From contig OY764222.1 in the NCBI GenBank assembly GCA_963668325.1, positions 930,001 through 994,000 of the forward strand: a stretch of DNA of 64,000 nucleotides, read 5' to 3'. The notes under the pieces were generated by a model. That model searched no databases. It worked only from the letters and a program-made list of their open reading frames with translations, and had not been told where the DNA came from. The position numbers and the translations under genes are program-made. This DNA comes from MPNP01 sp963668325. Its GTDB lineage: Bacteria; Pseudomonadota; Alphaproteobacteria; Rhodobacterales; Rhodobacteraceae. This document shows positions 34,301 to 42,704 of the stretch, piece by piece. The stretch's first letter is position 1. Each line of letters opens with the position of its first letter.

Positions 34301-36375
34301 TTGAGAAGCTTTCTGCGAAGGGTATAAGGGTTGGGGAAATTTCAGGTCGTAATCTGGCTTACCGGGACAATAAGATTATCCGAAAATCCAATCCGGGTCG
34401 TCAACGAACGATAGAAATGTACAATAATGGTGAGTTGGATGTGCTCATGTATAATATGGCAGGTGCCACCGGAGGTTCCTATCACTCCTCTGTTGATTTC
34501 AAGGATCAAAGACCACGTTCCCTAATCGAAATGGAAACGCCTTTGGATATTATCAAATATGTCCAGTCCCAGGGTAGAAGCAATCGCTATGGTCAGGTTC
34601 ATCGCCCTCGGGTCGTTTCTGTCATGACAGGTTTGATTCCTGAAATGCGGATCATGCAACAGAGGAATTGCAAGCTTCGAGCAATGGGAGCAAGTGTCGA
34701 TGGTAATCGTGCCCATCCACTTCTACTTGATGACATTCCTGATTTCCTTAACAAAATTGGTGATCAGGCAGCAAAACAAGTGATTGAGGCCAACCCTGTA
34801 TTTGCCAGAAAGCTCGGGTTCAGTGGTCCTATCAGCACTATAGGTGAACAGGATGACAATACCTACACTTCCAGTTTTTTCAGTAATCAGACAACCAATA
34901 ATTATAGCCATCTGTCACAATCTTTTTCCAACAAGCTTCTCTCCCGGTCCATTGTCCTGACATCCGCCCAGCAAACCGAACTGGTTGAATTGTTGCGGTA
35001 TGAGTTTGAAGCCATAGTCGAGGAATTGGAAAGTATCAATGCCAATCCCCTGAAACCCAAGGAGCTGGATGGCCATATTGATATAAAGGCCAGTGTATTA
35101 TATTCCGGTCAGGAGATTGATCATCGTGATATAGATTCTTCAGCCTTCTTACGACCCTTGTATCTGGCTACAGGTATCCATCATTTTCACGAAGAACCAA
35201 TCAACAGCGAAGAGTTAAGCAATTTGGTCAGCAAATCAAGAATAGTTGATGGTGTTGATGGGTTTGCGCCTTTGGGTGAACATATTGAATCCAATCTGGC
35301 GACTTATTTACAGAATTTACTTCCACCAGGTATCAGTTTTGGCGAAGCCATTGATAATCTTTACGACCAACCATACCGTTTCAAAAGAAAATTTGAAATC
35401 CTGAAAAGGCTTATAAACCTTTTGAAAAAAATAAAGCCTGGGGTCGTCATTCAAATCGATGATGGCCATACCAAGGATACATCCCTTCGTACAGTGGTAA
35501 AATTGTATCCCCCCAAATTACAGTTTGCCCATTTACCTCAGGCTTATCGGATAAAAATTATTTCTCCGGGAGATTCGCAACCACAGCAGATCTTTCTGAA
35601 CAGGCTGGTTTCCTTGCCTGAAAGTTCTATCCGGTTCCAAATGGGGCTCTATTCAGGTGAAAACCTTCGGCACCTGAAGGAGTTCAATAAACAAAGCAAA
35701 ATGGAGCGAAAAACACCTGTACAAATACTGATCGGGAATCATTTGGCAGCAATTGGTGAAGCTAATCAACACAAATTAGGTGCTCTTTCACTATTCAGGG
35801 ATAAATATGGTGTCATGCAAAGAGGGGTCGTCATGAGCAAGGATAATGTCGACCTTTCCAAACTCCCTGTTGCCGTACCATCCGGCAGGGTTGCAACGGC
35901 TTTAACCAATTTATTGATCAGCGATAAATTACAAGGCCAAAGCATTTGTTTTCGGGTTAATTCCGGGAAGGAAGAGATAGTTTGCATACGCCTTTTCAGA
36001 AATCGGTATGAGGTCGGAGGGGTACGGGGATATTTCACGTTTCCTTACGAAGAAAAGCAAGTAGACACAAATGGCGAGGAGCAATTTAGCCCTGAAAGTT
36101 TTTACGGTAACAGAAGGGATTTGGGGAAGATTTTCCGGGTTGAATCCAATACGGATTATACCGGTAACGCAACAACCCTGACATTCGATTATCCTGAAAA
36201 GAAAGGCTTGTTTGATACTATATTTACCAGCCTAGAGGGTCTGCCCCTATTTACTGACTGGTGGAACAGAAATACCGTTGCCAAAGTCATCAATGATTTG
36301 GAATCCAATAAGCACCAAATGGATTACAGTTTTACAAACACCAGGGAAAATTCAATGAAAAGTCTTTTCGACTGA
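31339..36375 (+). CDS. Strawberry-notch-type (SNO) superfamily 2 helicase/NTPase
   Basis: A 1,678-residue cytoplasmic protein. The N-terminal 550 residues are of unknown content. The first motor domain has Walker A as ADQTGIGKGRS near residue 554, Walker B as LLVLDESQNA near residue 692 (eukaryotic SNO proteins have DECH here) and motif III as FSTATPMRN near residue 726. The second motor domain has MYNMAGATGGSYHSS and the arginine-finger motif VI QSQGRSNRYGQ near residue 1076, followed by an SNO-like C-terminal region. About 500 further residues are unassigned. The start is TTG at 31339 after AAGGGA; ATG at 31396 is an alternative. Large SNO-like NTPases are known from bacterial plasmids and phages; a role in DNA processing or defence is inferred. 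Confidence 0.85.
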   Translation: MAKYTEFKLAQQDNNNVPMRWFGFAGDKITFHRVSRCNMSSGLLLRVNDHDSYQETRQKAKEMGFLEIINHKSFYLPLKENSWDQELNLLAQAFGGQEISPSSVELSTKTWDLKEFEWDEDQKPQLVSGWSPEGLKYLGQNSSGIEIFNYLSGNRYRKILDGEGNPELQLETRDQHHTYYLRAKTLEDSKALAASILHMALEHPIRESDFRNLIIAALERESPEENKLGEAEFTSAIKKELVDQLLQQAVEDSGDRKNYHKAVRMAQHLGPLIEPKPDIEEGLSPSVHLLILLKRLTRKVHEVDFLGNGWMAKSLPKIYSKKNTHTQVYDLTASRPEVLSERISNILNKREGDGRSLFFVTAETASRDLDNIRHEIGKTYTFETVAEIQSQIAIGKYGETPITLLIIGSKRIHVDQSVPEAVKRTFKVDGLSDLDRLYQEILRSKKRIIEWEEEHQDVGPGQEYLEENDRQRIYVPLSKVSKTYTMIPKALENSTTIALSRVAKVFEKEGGVDHVVAKWLGKSEEELAKILIAEQVDAIAMAEVARRRDRGFLLADQTGIGKGRSLAAISTKALREGKKVIYFTENTEINIPDVWRDFSSIKVLDILKPIILAVKTVTLFRNDVKKPTDGLRPADQPEKIRTLPAKLRKELYLSEEWPADCNLIITNYSQFRGEDSPSRKWAKKALDKNTLLVLDESQNAINNRSQTGQAIRDMIKAVGRSNVIFSTATPMRNQHNGDLYKPLLPNVEGYRLNNILRIKFTGGESAEESFTTMLAEDGVFLRRDHDLSNIDFQVRLPDDETIVRYQEIIDDFSPLVEQVLDCSLRVGALVGQAKGNHYTWLLNNGFDQATAQTEAETSNQYGMSPGSHLARLSRLMINSIKIDQVVNEVINEINEGRKPLISFHSTGEVLLNEMVATGDDVLQAKSLQLTLADHIRRVTDSIYRITLAGDEVDARDQCEDIKLLSREIEAKIELIDPSLPASPIDTLIEKLSAKGIRVGEISGRNLAYRDNKIIRKSNPGRQRTIEMYNNGELDVLMYNMAGATGGSYHSSVDFKDQRPRSLIEMETPLDIIKYVQSQGRSNRYGQVHRPRVVSVMTGLIPEMRIMQQRNCKLRAMGASVDGNRAHPLLLDDIPDFLNKIGDQAAKQVIEANPVFARKLGFSGPISTIGEQDDNTYTSSFFSNQTTNNYSHLSQSFSNKLLSRSIVLTSAQQTELVELLRYEFEAIVEELESINANPLKPKELDGHIDIKASVLYSGQEIDHRDIDSSAFLRPLYLATGIHHFHEEPINSEELSNLVSKSRIVDGVDGFAPLGEHIESNLATYLQNLLPPGISFGEAIDNLYDQPYRFKRKFEILKRLINLLKKIKPGVVIQIDDGHTKDTSLRTVVKLYPPKLQFAHLPQAYRIKIISPGDSQPQQIFLNRLVSLPESSIRFQMGLYSGENLRHLKEFNKQSKMERKTPVQILIGNHLAAIGEANQHKLGALSLFRDKYGVMQRGVVMSKDNVDLSKLPVAVPSGRVATALTNLLISDKLQGQSICFRVNSGKEEIVCIRLFRNRYEVGGVRGYFTFPYEEKQVDTNGEEQFSPESFYGNRRDLGKIFRVESNTDYTGNATTLTFDYPEKKGLFDTIFTSLEGLPLFTDWWNRNTVAKVINDLESNKHQMDYSFTNTRENSMKSLFD

Positions 36376-36571
36376 TTTCCCAATGATTTGGTTGAGAATT
36401 GTATGTAAACAGCTCAGAATTGACGGGAACTATAAAAGTATCTAATTTTCTTTAACTGATTGCTTTTATCTTGTGCTTCGTACCTGGTTTGATCAGCTAC
36501 AATGCAGAACTGAATTTAATCTGGAATAGGGTGGACTGATGCGTTTAAAATCAAGCCGTCTAAAAGTACCT
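36376..36571. other. Intergenic region at the end of the cassette
   Basis: About 200 AT-rich bases between the helicase stop and the convergent small gene. No gene, terminator or attachment-site repeat could be supported. Confidence 0.4.
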
Positions 36572-36934
36572 TCAGAAAGCACAAAGTGATTCCAGCCCAT
36601 ATAATTTTATTATACCTACAATATTGTTTTGGCTGTCAACCCCCGATTTTACAGTGGAATAACCGTCAGTAAATATAACGAAATGAATAGTACTGTTTCC
36701 TAGAAATTCTAATCCTAAATGGTTATTACTATCACTCCATACGGCACGTAAATTACAGTTGTCAGTTAAAAAGAGAGCATCTTTTTTGAATTTAAAATCG
36801 GAATTGTAAATAAACTGCCAGAACTCATTCTTAGAGTTCGTGCTAACACTAATCCCGTCATCATTTGCATATTTTTCCAATTCAATTATTCGGTTCTGAA
36901 AATCCTGAATGGTTTCTGTTTTCTGATAAATCAT
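36572..36934 (-). CDS. Small hypothetical protein
   Basis: A 120-residue soluble protein without signal or membrane segment, opposed to the helicase gene. It begins with a predicted helix (QDFQNRIIELEKYAND) and continues with a beta-rich segment (LFLTDNCNLRAVWSDSNNHLGLEFLG, IHFVIFTDG). GAGG stands three to four bases before the ATG at 36934. I recognise no family. Its location at the boundary of the accessory island suggests cargo rather than core function. Confidence 0.6.
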   Translation of the reverse strand: MIYQKTETIQDFQNRIIELEKYANDDGISVSTNSKNEFWQFIYNSDFKFKKDALFLTDNCNLRAVWSDSNNHLGLEFLGNSTIHFVIFTDGYSTVKSGVDSQNNIVGIIKLYGLESLCAF

Positions 36935-37045
36935 CTACCTCACATAGAACTAAACCGCCGCCGATTTAACTTCCATTTATCCAAAAAGGATTGAAATTGC
37001 TTGTCCCTGCTAGGTTGGTATTTGTACAAAATGTTATGCCAAACA

Positions 37046-37834
37046 TCAAAGATATTTGGAAAGTCTGACAATTTCCTTGACCACGTTAGGACTTGCCACT
37101 ATGGCTTTGCCGCCATTGACAATCATATCTGGCAAATCAAGACCAATGACCTTGCCACCAGCCTCCTCAACAATTAACATTGCGGCCAGACAATCCCAGG
37201 CATTCATATGGCCTTCTAGAAATCCAATATACCTGCCACAGGAAACATATGTTATTCCTAAGGCCCCTGAGCCAGACCGACAAAAGATACCATCCATTGA
37301 TAATAAATCAGCGATAAGATTGATTATTGGATCTTTGGACCCCTTGGTTGATGTGCCGATACCAACCAATCCATCATGTAAGCCATCAGAACCATAGGGT
37401 ATATTAGGTTGTCCATTCTTAAATGAACCGAAGCCTTTGCAGGCGTAAAACATTTCCTGTAGTACAGGATCATAAACCACACCAATTTGTGTTGCCTCTT
37501 CATCAACACAAGCCAGTACCACAGCCCAGGTAGAAATACCCCTCACGTAATTTGCAGTACCATCAATGGGATCAATTATCCAGGAATAGGGCGAATTACC
37601 TGGTACTTTGTTTGGAAACTCCTCACCAATCAACCCATCTTCTGGAAAATGTTTCGTAAGGTTGGCACGAATTAACAATTCGACTTCCCTGTCAGCTTCG
37701 GATACCAGGTCCTGTACCCCTTTCTTTTCAATATTCAAACTTTCGAGATTATTAAATTTTTCAAGAGCCAGTTCTCCAGCACTCGTACAAATCTCCAAGG
37801 CGGCATCCAACCGCCGTTTTAAATCATTAGTCAC
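37046..37834 (-). CDS. Inositol monophosphatase family protein (SuhB/CysQ/HisN-like)
   Basis: A 262-residue Mg-dependent sugar-phosphate phosphatase. Metal-binding motifs are intact: GEEFP near residue 68, WIIDPIDGTANYVRG near residue 84 and AWDCLAAMLIVEEAGG near residue 213. It starts with GTG at 37834 after GGAAAAG. It leads no obvious operon but lies 16 bases downstream of the amidotransferase gene. Members act on inositol phosphates, 3'-phosphoadenosine phosphate or histidinol phosphate; the exact substrate cannot be told here. Confidence 0.9.
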   Translation of the reverse strand: MTNDLKRRLDAALEICTSAGELALEKFNNLESLNIEKKGVQDLVSEADREVELLIRANLTKHFPEDGLIGEEFPNKVPGNSPYSWIIDPIDGTANYVRGISTWAVVLACVDEEATQIGVVYDPVLQEMFYACKGFGSFKNGQPNIPYGSDGLHDGLVGIGTSTKGSKDPIINLIADLLSMDGIFCRSGSGALGITYVSCGRYIGFLEGHMNAWDCLAAMLIVEEAGGKVIGLDLPDMIVNGGKAIVASPNVVKEIVRLSKYL

Positions 37835-37850
37835 TTAACTTTTCCAGGGA

Positions 37851-38567
37851 TTATGATTGGGAATACTCAAGGAAGTTCACCATCAATCCAGCGAATTTCT
37901 CACTTTCGTTTCGGGATTCAATTGCGTTCTTCCCCTGTTTCCAAAGGTCCTGATCTATTTCGTTATTTTCAAACATGTAATCAAGTAGTTGGTACATAAA
38001 ATCATAAGACATTTCAGGATGATATTGAGTCGTGAAGAAATGGTCCTTGACTTTAAAGGAAGCATATTTGCAGGTTTTGCTGGTACCAAGCATAATGGCA
38101 TCTCCAGGGAGTTGCGAAACCTGCTCACTATGGGCAGAGTAAAGATCTATGGAACCAATATTTGCCAGATTCCAATTTTCGATTGAGTTAAAATTTGTTT
38201 GAGCTCTTCCGAGTTGCCATCCAGTGGGGTTTTTAGCAACCTTACCGCCTAGTGCCTTGGCAATGGCTTGGTGACCAAAGCAACACCCTATTGTTGGAAT
38301 CTCGCTTTCATCCAGTTCCCTAATCCAGTCTAACAGGTTTTCTACCCAGGCATCAGGATCATTTACAGAAGCAGGGCTACCAGTTATTACATAACCATCA
38401 TAAGAGCCTATGGACTTGGGGAAGATATTGTCCATAACCGGTACAACATCGAAATCCCAATCTGGTTTCAGGGGAGCAAGGATGGAGATAAATTTCTCAC
38501 CATCATCAGGGAACCTCAGGGCAAACTCTGAGGTGTCATTACTGGTTAACAGGATTGCAATTTTCAT
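37851..38567 (-). CDS. Class I glutamine amidotransferase (GMP synthase-like domain protein)
   Basis: A 238-residue stand-alone glutaminase-fold protein. The nucleophilic Cys is in PTIGCCFGHQ and the His in QYHPEMS, completing a triad with a following acidic residue. VITGSPASVND forms the conserved oxyanion region. I chose the ATG at 38567 (MKIAILLTSND), the family start after GGTGAA; a longer reading adds 28 hydrophobic residues. Such proteins hydrolyse gamma-glutamyl compounds, including gamma-glutamylated amines, but its target is not known. Confidence 0.85.
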   Translation of the reverse strand: MKIAILLTSNDTSEFALRFPDDGEKFISILAPLKPDWDFDVVPVMDNIFPKSIGSYDGYVITGSPASVNDPDAWVENLLDWIRELDESEIPTIGCCFGHQAIAKALGGKVAKNPTGWQLGRAQTNFNSIENWNLANIGSIDLYSAHSEQVSQLPGDAIMLGTSKTCKYASFKVKDHFFTTQYHPEMSYDFMYQLLDYMFENNEIDQDLWKQGKNAIESRNESEKFAGLMVNFLEYSQS

Positions 38568-38653
38568 TTTTTCACCAAGTACAAAAACCCCCGAGGTCCG
38601 GGCCAGAAGTGAACTGGCAATATAAATTGGAAACCATTTAAATAAAGCCAAAT

Positions 38654-39220
38654 TCAGAGATTCTTAATCACACCGATAGTGATGAAGGTTGTACCATATT
38701 TTCTTACAAATTGCTCCAACCAGAAAGGGCTTGAAGGAACAGGGGACCCACTTTCGATGACCAGTATGCTTTCAGGAACCAACCATCCACCATTGAGAGC
38801 ACTTAGAATTGTGATCTCAATCAGATTTTGCCGGTAGGGGGGATCAAGGAACACCAAATCATGGGAATCGCCCTTATTTGGAGGCAAGCGGGTCGCATCC
38901 GCCAAAACCACAGTGGAATTATCATCGGAATTGGCTTTTTGTATATTTCGTTTGAGCAGTCCAAGATTGGCTCTATTTTTCTCAATGAAAGTGACCGATT
39001 TTGCTCCTCTTGAGAGGGCTTCAATTCCAAGTGCACCTGTACCAGCGAATAAATCCAGTACGGTACTGCCAGTGATAAGATTACCCATAGGACCGTGGGT
39101 CAAAATATCGAAAATGCTTGCGCGAATTCTGCCTGAAGTGGGCCGAAGAGTGCTCTGGCCCTTCTGGAACTTGGGTGTATGAAGTTTTAAACCCTTTAAT
39201 TTACCCGCACTTATTCGCAT
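38654..39220 (-). CDS. rsmD: 16S rRNA (guanine-966-N2)-methyltransferase RsmD
   Basis: A 188-residue SAM-dependent methyltransferase modifying G966 of 16S rRNA. It has the N-terminal MRISAGKLKGLKLHTPK and LRPTSGRIRASIFDIL, motif I VLDLFAGTGALGIEALSRGA, and the catalytic VFLDPPY. The ATG at 39220 is preferred to one three codons upstream because MRI(I/S)AGK is the usual family start. It lies about 90 bases before the amidotransferase gene on the same strand. Confidence 0.93.
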   Translation of the reverse strand: MRISAGKLKGLKLHTPKFQKGQSTLRPTSGRIRASIFDILTHGPMGNLITGSTVLDLFAGTGALGIEALSRGAKSVTFIEKNRANLGLLKRNIQKANSDDNSTVVLADATRLPPNKGDSHDLVFLDPPYRQNLIEITILSALNGGWLVPESILVIESGSPVPSSPFWLEQFVRKYGTTFITIGVIKNL

Positions 39221-39350
39221 GATGCACAATATGTGATTAAATTAAGTAAAACCCAATAAGGCAGGGCAGTTATCTATCTAAACCATGGAGAATTGCTGAG
39301 TTTTGGCACTTATCTAAAAACCGAAATTTACAAACTGCCATTGATACGGA

Positions 39351-40562
39351 CTATCGTTTCAGGAGTTGCTTTAAATCAGATTGGGGATTCGCCAGGGTCT
39401 CAGGGTCAACGCTGATCTTCTGTTCCAATAGTCGCTTGCCAACCATGTAGGATCTTGAATCATTTATAGCATCCACGGCAATTAGTTCATCACCTAGCAT
39501 ATACCAGAAACTCACAGAATTTTCCGCATTCCCCTGCCTGGTAATTATTTTGGTATAGCCTGTACCCAAGCCAGAGATTTGAAGCTTGGCTTCATATTGA
39601 TCGGTCCAAAACCATGGAACAAATTGGTAGTCCCTATCAGCACCCATGATGTTGGAAGCCACTGTTTCGGATTGATCAATGGCGTTTTGTACGCTTTCTA
39701 ACCTGACGAATGTATCCTTCCATGGAAATGAGGTACAATCCCCTGAAGCCCAGATATTGGGATGAGAGGTTTGTCCTTTTTTGTTTACCCTGATGCCATT
39801 GGCAATTTCCAATCCTGCAGCTTTGGCCAATGAATCCTCGGGAAGGACCCCAATGCCGACAATAACAAAATCAACATCCAGTTCCTCGTTACTTGATAAC
39901 ACAGCTTTATTGACTCGTGTATCACCCATCAATTGTTGCAACCCTACACCTTCAAGCAGTTTGGCACCCTTGGCTTTATGAAGATTACGGAAGTAGGAGG
40001 ATGTTTCAGGAGCAACAACACGCTGCATAATTCTATCCGCTGCTTCCACAATGGTTACCTGTAAGCCCTTGGCTATCAGAGCTGAGGCAGTTTCCAGTCC
40101 GATAAAACCGCCACCGACCACAAGCACTTTCCTGCCATTTTCAAGTTCCGGTTTCAATGCTTCGATATCAGCAAGATTTCTGATATAAAAAAGACCTTCT
40201 AAATCGCCTCCCAGTCGGGCAGGCAGTTTGGTAGGTTGGGAACCGGTTGCCAATACAAGGTGATTATAGGGGATGGTCTGACCATTTGCTGTAACGTGGG
40301 AGGATTTTGTATCAATTTCCTCACAACGAGAACCCATTATCAAATTTATATCGTTTTCTGTGTAATATGATTTTTGGCGTAGATATAGCCGGTCCTTATC
40401 CAGTTCTCCAGTCAGGTATTTCTTTGAAAGAGGAGGTCTTTGATAGGGTAATTCAGGTTCTCCACAAATCATGGTTATTTTCCCTGGAAAACCCAAAGAA
40501 CGTAACTTTGAAACTACCGATAATCCTGCTTGACCACCTCCTACTACAACTACTTTTTCCAT
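39351..40562 (-). CDS. NAD(P)H-dependent ferredoxin reductase, FAD-containing
   Basis: A 403-residue flavoprotein of the putidaredoxin/rhodocoxin reductase family. The FAD motif VVVVGGGQAGLSVVSKLR is at the N-terminus, the NAD motif VLVVGGGFIGLETASALI at about residue 145, the second FAD motif IWASGDCTSFP near residue 269, and a reductase C-terminal domain after VPWFWTDQYE. It would feed electrons to a ferredoxin partner, for example of a P450 or dioxygenase; none is adjacent. AGGGA precedes the ATG. It diverges from the peroxiredoxin gene with only 83 bases between them. Confidence 0.88.
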   Translation of the reverse strand: MEKVVVVGGGQAGLSVVSKLRSLGFPGKITMICGEPELPYQRPPLSKKYLTGELDKDRLYLRQKSYYTENDINLIMGSRCEEIDTKSSHVTANGQTIPYNHLVLATGSQPTKLPARLGGDLEGLFYIRNLADIEALKPELENGRKVLVVGGGFIGLETASALIAKGLQVTIVEAADRIMQRVVAPETSSYFRNLHKAKGAKLLEGVGLQQLMGDTRVNKAVLSSNEELDVDFVIVGIGVLPEDSLAKAAGLEIANGIRVNKKGQTSHPNIWASGDCTSFPWKDTFVRLESVQNAIDQSETVASNIMGADRDYQFVPWFWTDQYEAKLQISGLGTGYTKIITRQGNAENSVSFWYMLGDELIAVDAINDSRSYMVGKRLLEQKISVDPETLANPQSDLKQLLKR

Positions 40563-40645
40563 ATTTTATCCCTAAATGGTAACAAATCTGCGTTTAGTCA
40601 GACTAAGTATTGTATTTTTGTGACAAAGAGAAAAGAAGGAAAATT

Positions 40646-41134
40646 ATGGAAATTTCAATCGGAAGCAGGCTTCCTGAAGCAAAATTGTTGAGGTTCGGCC
40701 TGAAAGGACCTGAAGAAGTGTCCTTGCATGAATTGATTGGGGATGAAAACGTGGTAATTTTTGCCGTACCTGGTGCCTTTACTCCTACCTGCTCAGTCTC
40801 GCATGTTCCAAGCTTTATACGAAATGCCAATAAACTTGCCGAAAAAGGGATAACAAAAATCATCTGTATTTCAGTAAATGATCCATTTGTATTACAAGCC
40901 TGGGAGAAAAACCTGGGTGTAAAGGAAGCAGGTATCCATCTGTTGGGTGACGCGGAAGGGACGTTCATCAATGCAATTGGGATGGAATTTTCAGCTCCGG
41001 ATGTTGGTTTGGTTGGAAGATCGAAAAGGTTTACGATGTATGTTGAGGATTGTGTTGTCAAACAACTCAACATTGAAACCAGCCCAGGAGTGTGTGAAAT
41101 TTCAGCTGCTGAAACCCTCCTGGAACAAATCTAG
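40646..41134 (+). CDS. Peroxiredoxin 5 family protein
   Basis: A 162-residue thiol peroxidase reducing hydrogen or alkyl peroxides. The peroxidatic Cys is in VPGAFTPTCSVSHVP near residue 49, with the Thr of the active site conserved. The ATG at 40646 follows AAGGA; the reading from 40610 would add 12 atypical residues. A second Cys near the C-terminal third (YVEDCVVKQ) could act in resolution. It stands alone between divergent and convergent neighbours. Confidence 0.92.
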   Translation: MEISIGSRLPEAKLLRFGLKGPEEVSLHELIGDENVVIFAVPGAFTPTCSVSHVPSFIRNANKLAEKGITKIICISVNDPFVLQAWEKNLGVKEAGIHLLGDAEGTFINAIGMEFSAPDVGLVGRSKRFTMYVEDCVVKQLNIETSPGVCEISAAETLLEQI

Positions 41135-41186
41135 GTTAATTCAGCCCAAATTTGGTTCAGGAATCTGTACTGGAATAGGTTGTGGA

Positions 41187-41480
41187 CTACCTTAATCTGT
41201 CAATTCGTTTGGCGAGGCGGAAATCAAGATTGGTCAATCCCTTGGCACTGTGAGTGGTAAGAGTAATACTTACCCGGTTATAGACATTATGGATTTCGGG
41301 ATGATGGTTCAGTTTTTCCGAAATCAAACCTACTTCCACGATCCAGCCAAGGGCTTCGATAAAATTTTTGAATTTAAAGGACTTTGTTATTGAATCCGTT
41401 TCGCTGATGTAGCTCCATCCAGATTGTTCCAACTCCTCCAGCAAGGGCTTGCGTTCAGTTTCTGTGAGTAATTCGGTCAT
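41187..41480 (-). CDS. phhB: Pterin-4a-carbinolamine dehydratase
   Basis: A 97-residue enzyme that dehydrates 4a-hydroxytetrahydropterin. The active-site signature HHPEIHNVYNRVSITLTTH carries the histidine pair, and KSFKFKNFIEALGWI the first helix. It begins three bases downstream of the FemAB-like gene and is probably co-transcribed with it. No phenylalanine hydroxylase lies in the window. Confidence 0.92.
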   Translation of the reverse strand: MTELLTETERKPLLEELEQSGWSYISETDSITKSFKFKNFIEALGWIVEVGLISEKLNHHPEIHNVYNRVSITLTTHSAKGLTNLDFRLAKRIDRLR

Positions 41481-41483
41481 ATA

Positions 41484-42656
41484 TTACGGCTCCTTCTTAA
41501 ACGGGCCTGATTGAGTCAACTGTTCGATTTCCTGCGAAACGACTTCTCTTTCCTTAAACAGGTAGTTTGCAAGTGCTCGATGAAATCCCTGGTGTCCTAT
41601 CCAGTGGAGTGAGTGGGTTTTAAAGGGTAAATACCCCCTAGCCAATTTATGGTGCCCACCCGCACCGGCTTCAACATATTTAAGCCCATGTTGAATGGCA
41701 TAATCCATCGCCTGATAGTAGCATAATTCAAAATGCAGAAAGTCCTGGTATTCCGAACAGCCCCAATACCTACCGAAAAGTGTATCCCTACCAATAAAAT
41801 TGAGTGCTCCGGCAATGATACTCCCATCCTTTTCACACAAAATCAGTAGAGCATCCTTGGCCATTGTCTCACTTACAAGGCTGAAAAACTCTCTTGTCAG
41901 GTATGGATAACCCCATTTTCTCATACCTGTTTCCTGATAAAACAGCCAGAATGAATCCCAATGATGCTCCTTGATCTGGTCACCGTTCAATAATTTGATT
42001 GTTCCTCCGAAGGTTTGTAGATTTTTCCTTTCTCGACGGATGTTCCGGCGTTTCCGTGAGGATAACTCGTTAAGAAACTGATCAAAGTCCCGATAACCTG
42101 GATTGATCCACCGGTATTGATAACCTGTTCGATGCAACAACCCATATTCCTTACCCACTGCAACCTCTTCAGTTGTGCAGAAATTAATATGGGCAGATGA
42201 AAAGGATTGCCCCTTGATTATACTCTTCATTGCCTGTACCAAAGCATTTGTACCAAGTGTTTCATACCCTGGTTTACTCAGAAACCTTCGACCTGTAGCG
42301 GGTGTAAATGGGACAGCTGAAAGTAATTTGGGATAGTAAGGTTCTCCCAAAAGTTCATATTCCTGGGCCCAGGAATAATCAAAAATGAACTCCCCCATAC
42401 TATTGAACTTGGCATAAAAAGGCATGACGGCAACAATATCACCGCCCTCGGATACCACGAGATGGCAAGGAACCCATCCAGCTTCGGGTGAAGTAGATTT
42501 TGAAACTTCGAGTGCCAGCAGGAATCGATGAGTTACAAATGGGTCAAATGGACGCCCTTCTGTTGATTCTGGAATGGCACAGGCGTCCCATTTATCTGCT
42601 GGAATCTCCTTGATAGCTTGGCAAGCCACCACTTTTATATCAAGTGGTTTATCCAT
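41484..42656 (-). CDS. FemAB/GNAT-like acyltransferase family protein (DUF482, COG3146)
   Basis: A 390-residue protein of the FemAB-like family once called DUF482, with two GNAT-like halves. Recognisable stretches are FFFxx-type SSRKRRNIRRERKNL near residue 197 and HFELCYYQAMDYAIQHGLKYVEAGAGGHHKLARGY near residue 308. The biochemical function is unknown; a peptidoglycan-related transfer has been proposed from homology to Fem proteins. It is upstream of, and coupled to, the pterin dehydratase gene. Confidence 0.85.
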   Translation of the reverse strand: MDKPLDIKVVACQAIKEIPADKWDACAIPESTEGRPFDPFVTHRFLLALEVSKSTSPEAGWVPCHLVVSEGGDIVAVMPFYAKFNSMGEFIFDYSWAQEYELLGEPYYPKLLSAVPFTPATGRRFLSKPGYETLGTNALVQAMKSIIKGQSFSSAHINFCTTEEVAVGKEYGLLHRTGYQYRWINPGYRDFDQFLNELSSRKRRNIRRERKNLQTFGGTIKLLNGDQIKEHHWDSFWLFYQETGMRKWGYPYLTREFFSLVSETMAKDALLILCEKDGSIIAGALNFIGRDTLFGRYWGCSEYQDFLHFELCYYQAMDYAIQHGLKYVEAGAGGHHKLARGYLPFKTHSLHWIGHQGFHRALANYLFKEREVVSQEIEQLTQSGPFKKEP

Positions 42657-42704
42657 AATTGTTGATCAAGATAAACATTACCAAACAAAATCAAATTAAC
42701 CTTT

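Noticed and set aside
27580..36375. Complete type IVB secretion or conjugation locus
   Set aside because: Only the DotA/TraY-like component is present; ATPase, core complex, coupling protein and relaxase genes are absent.
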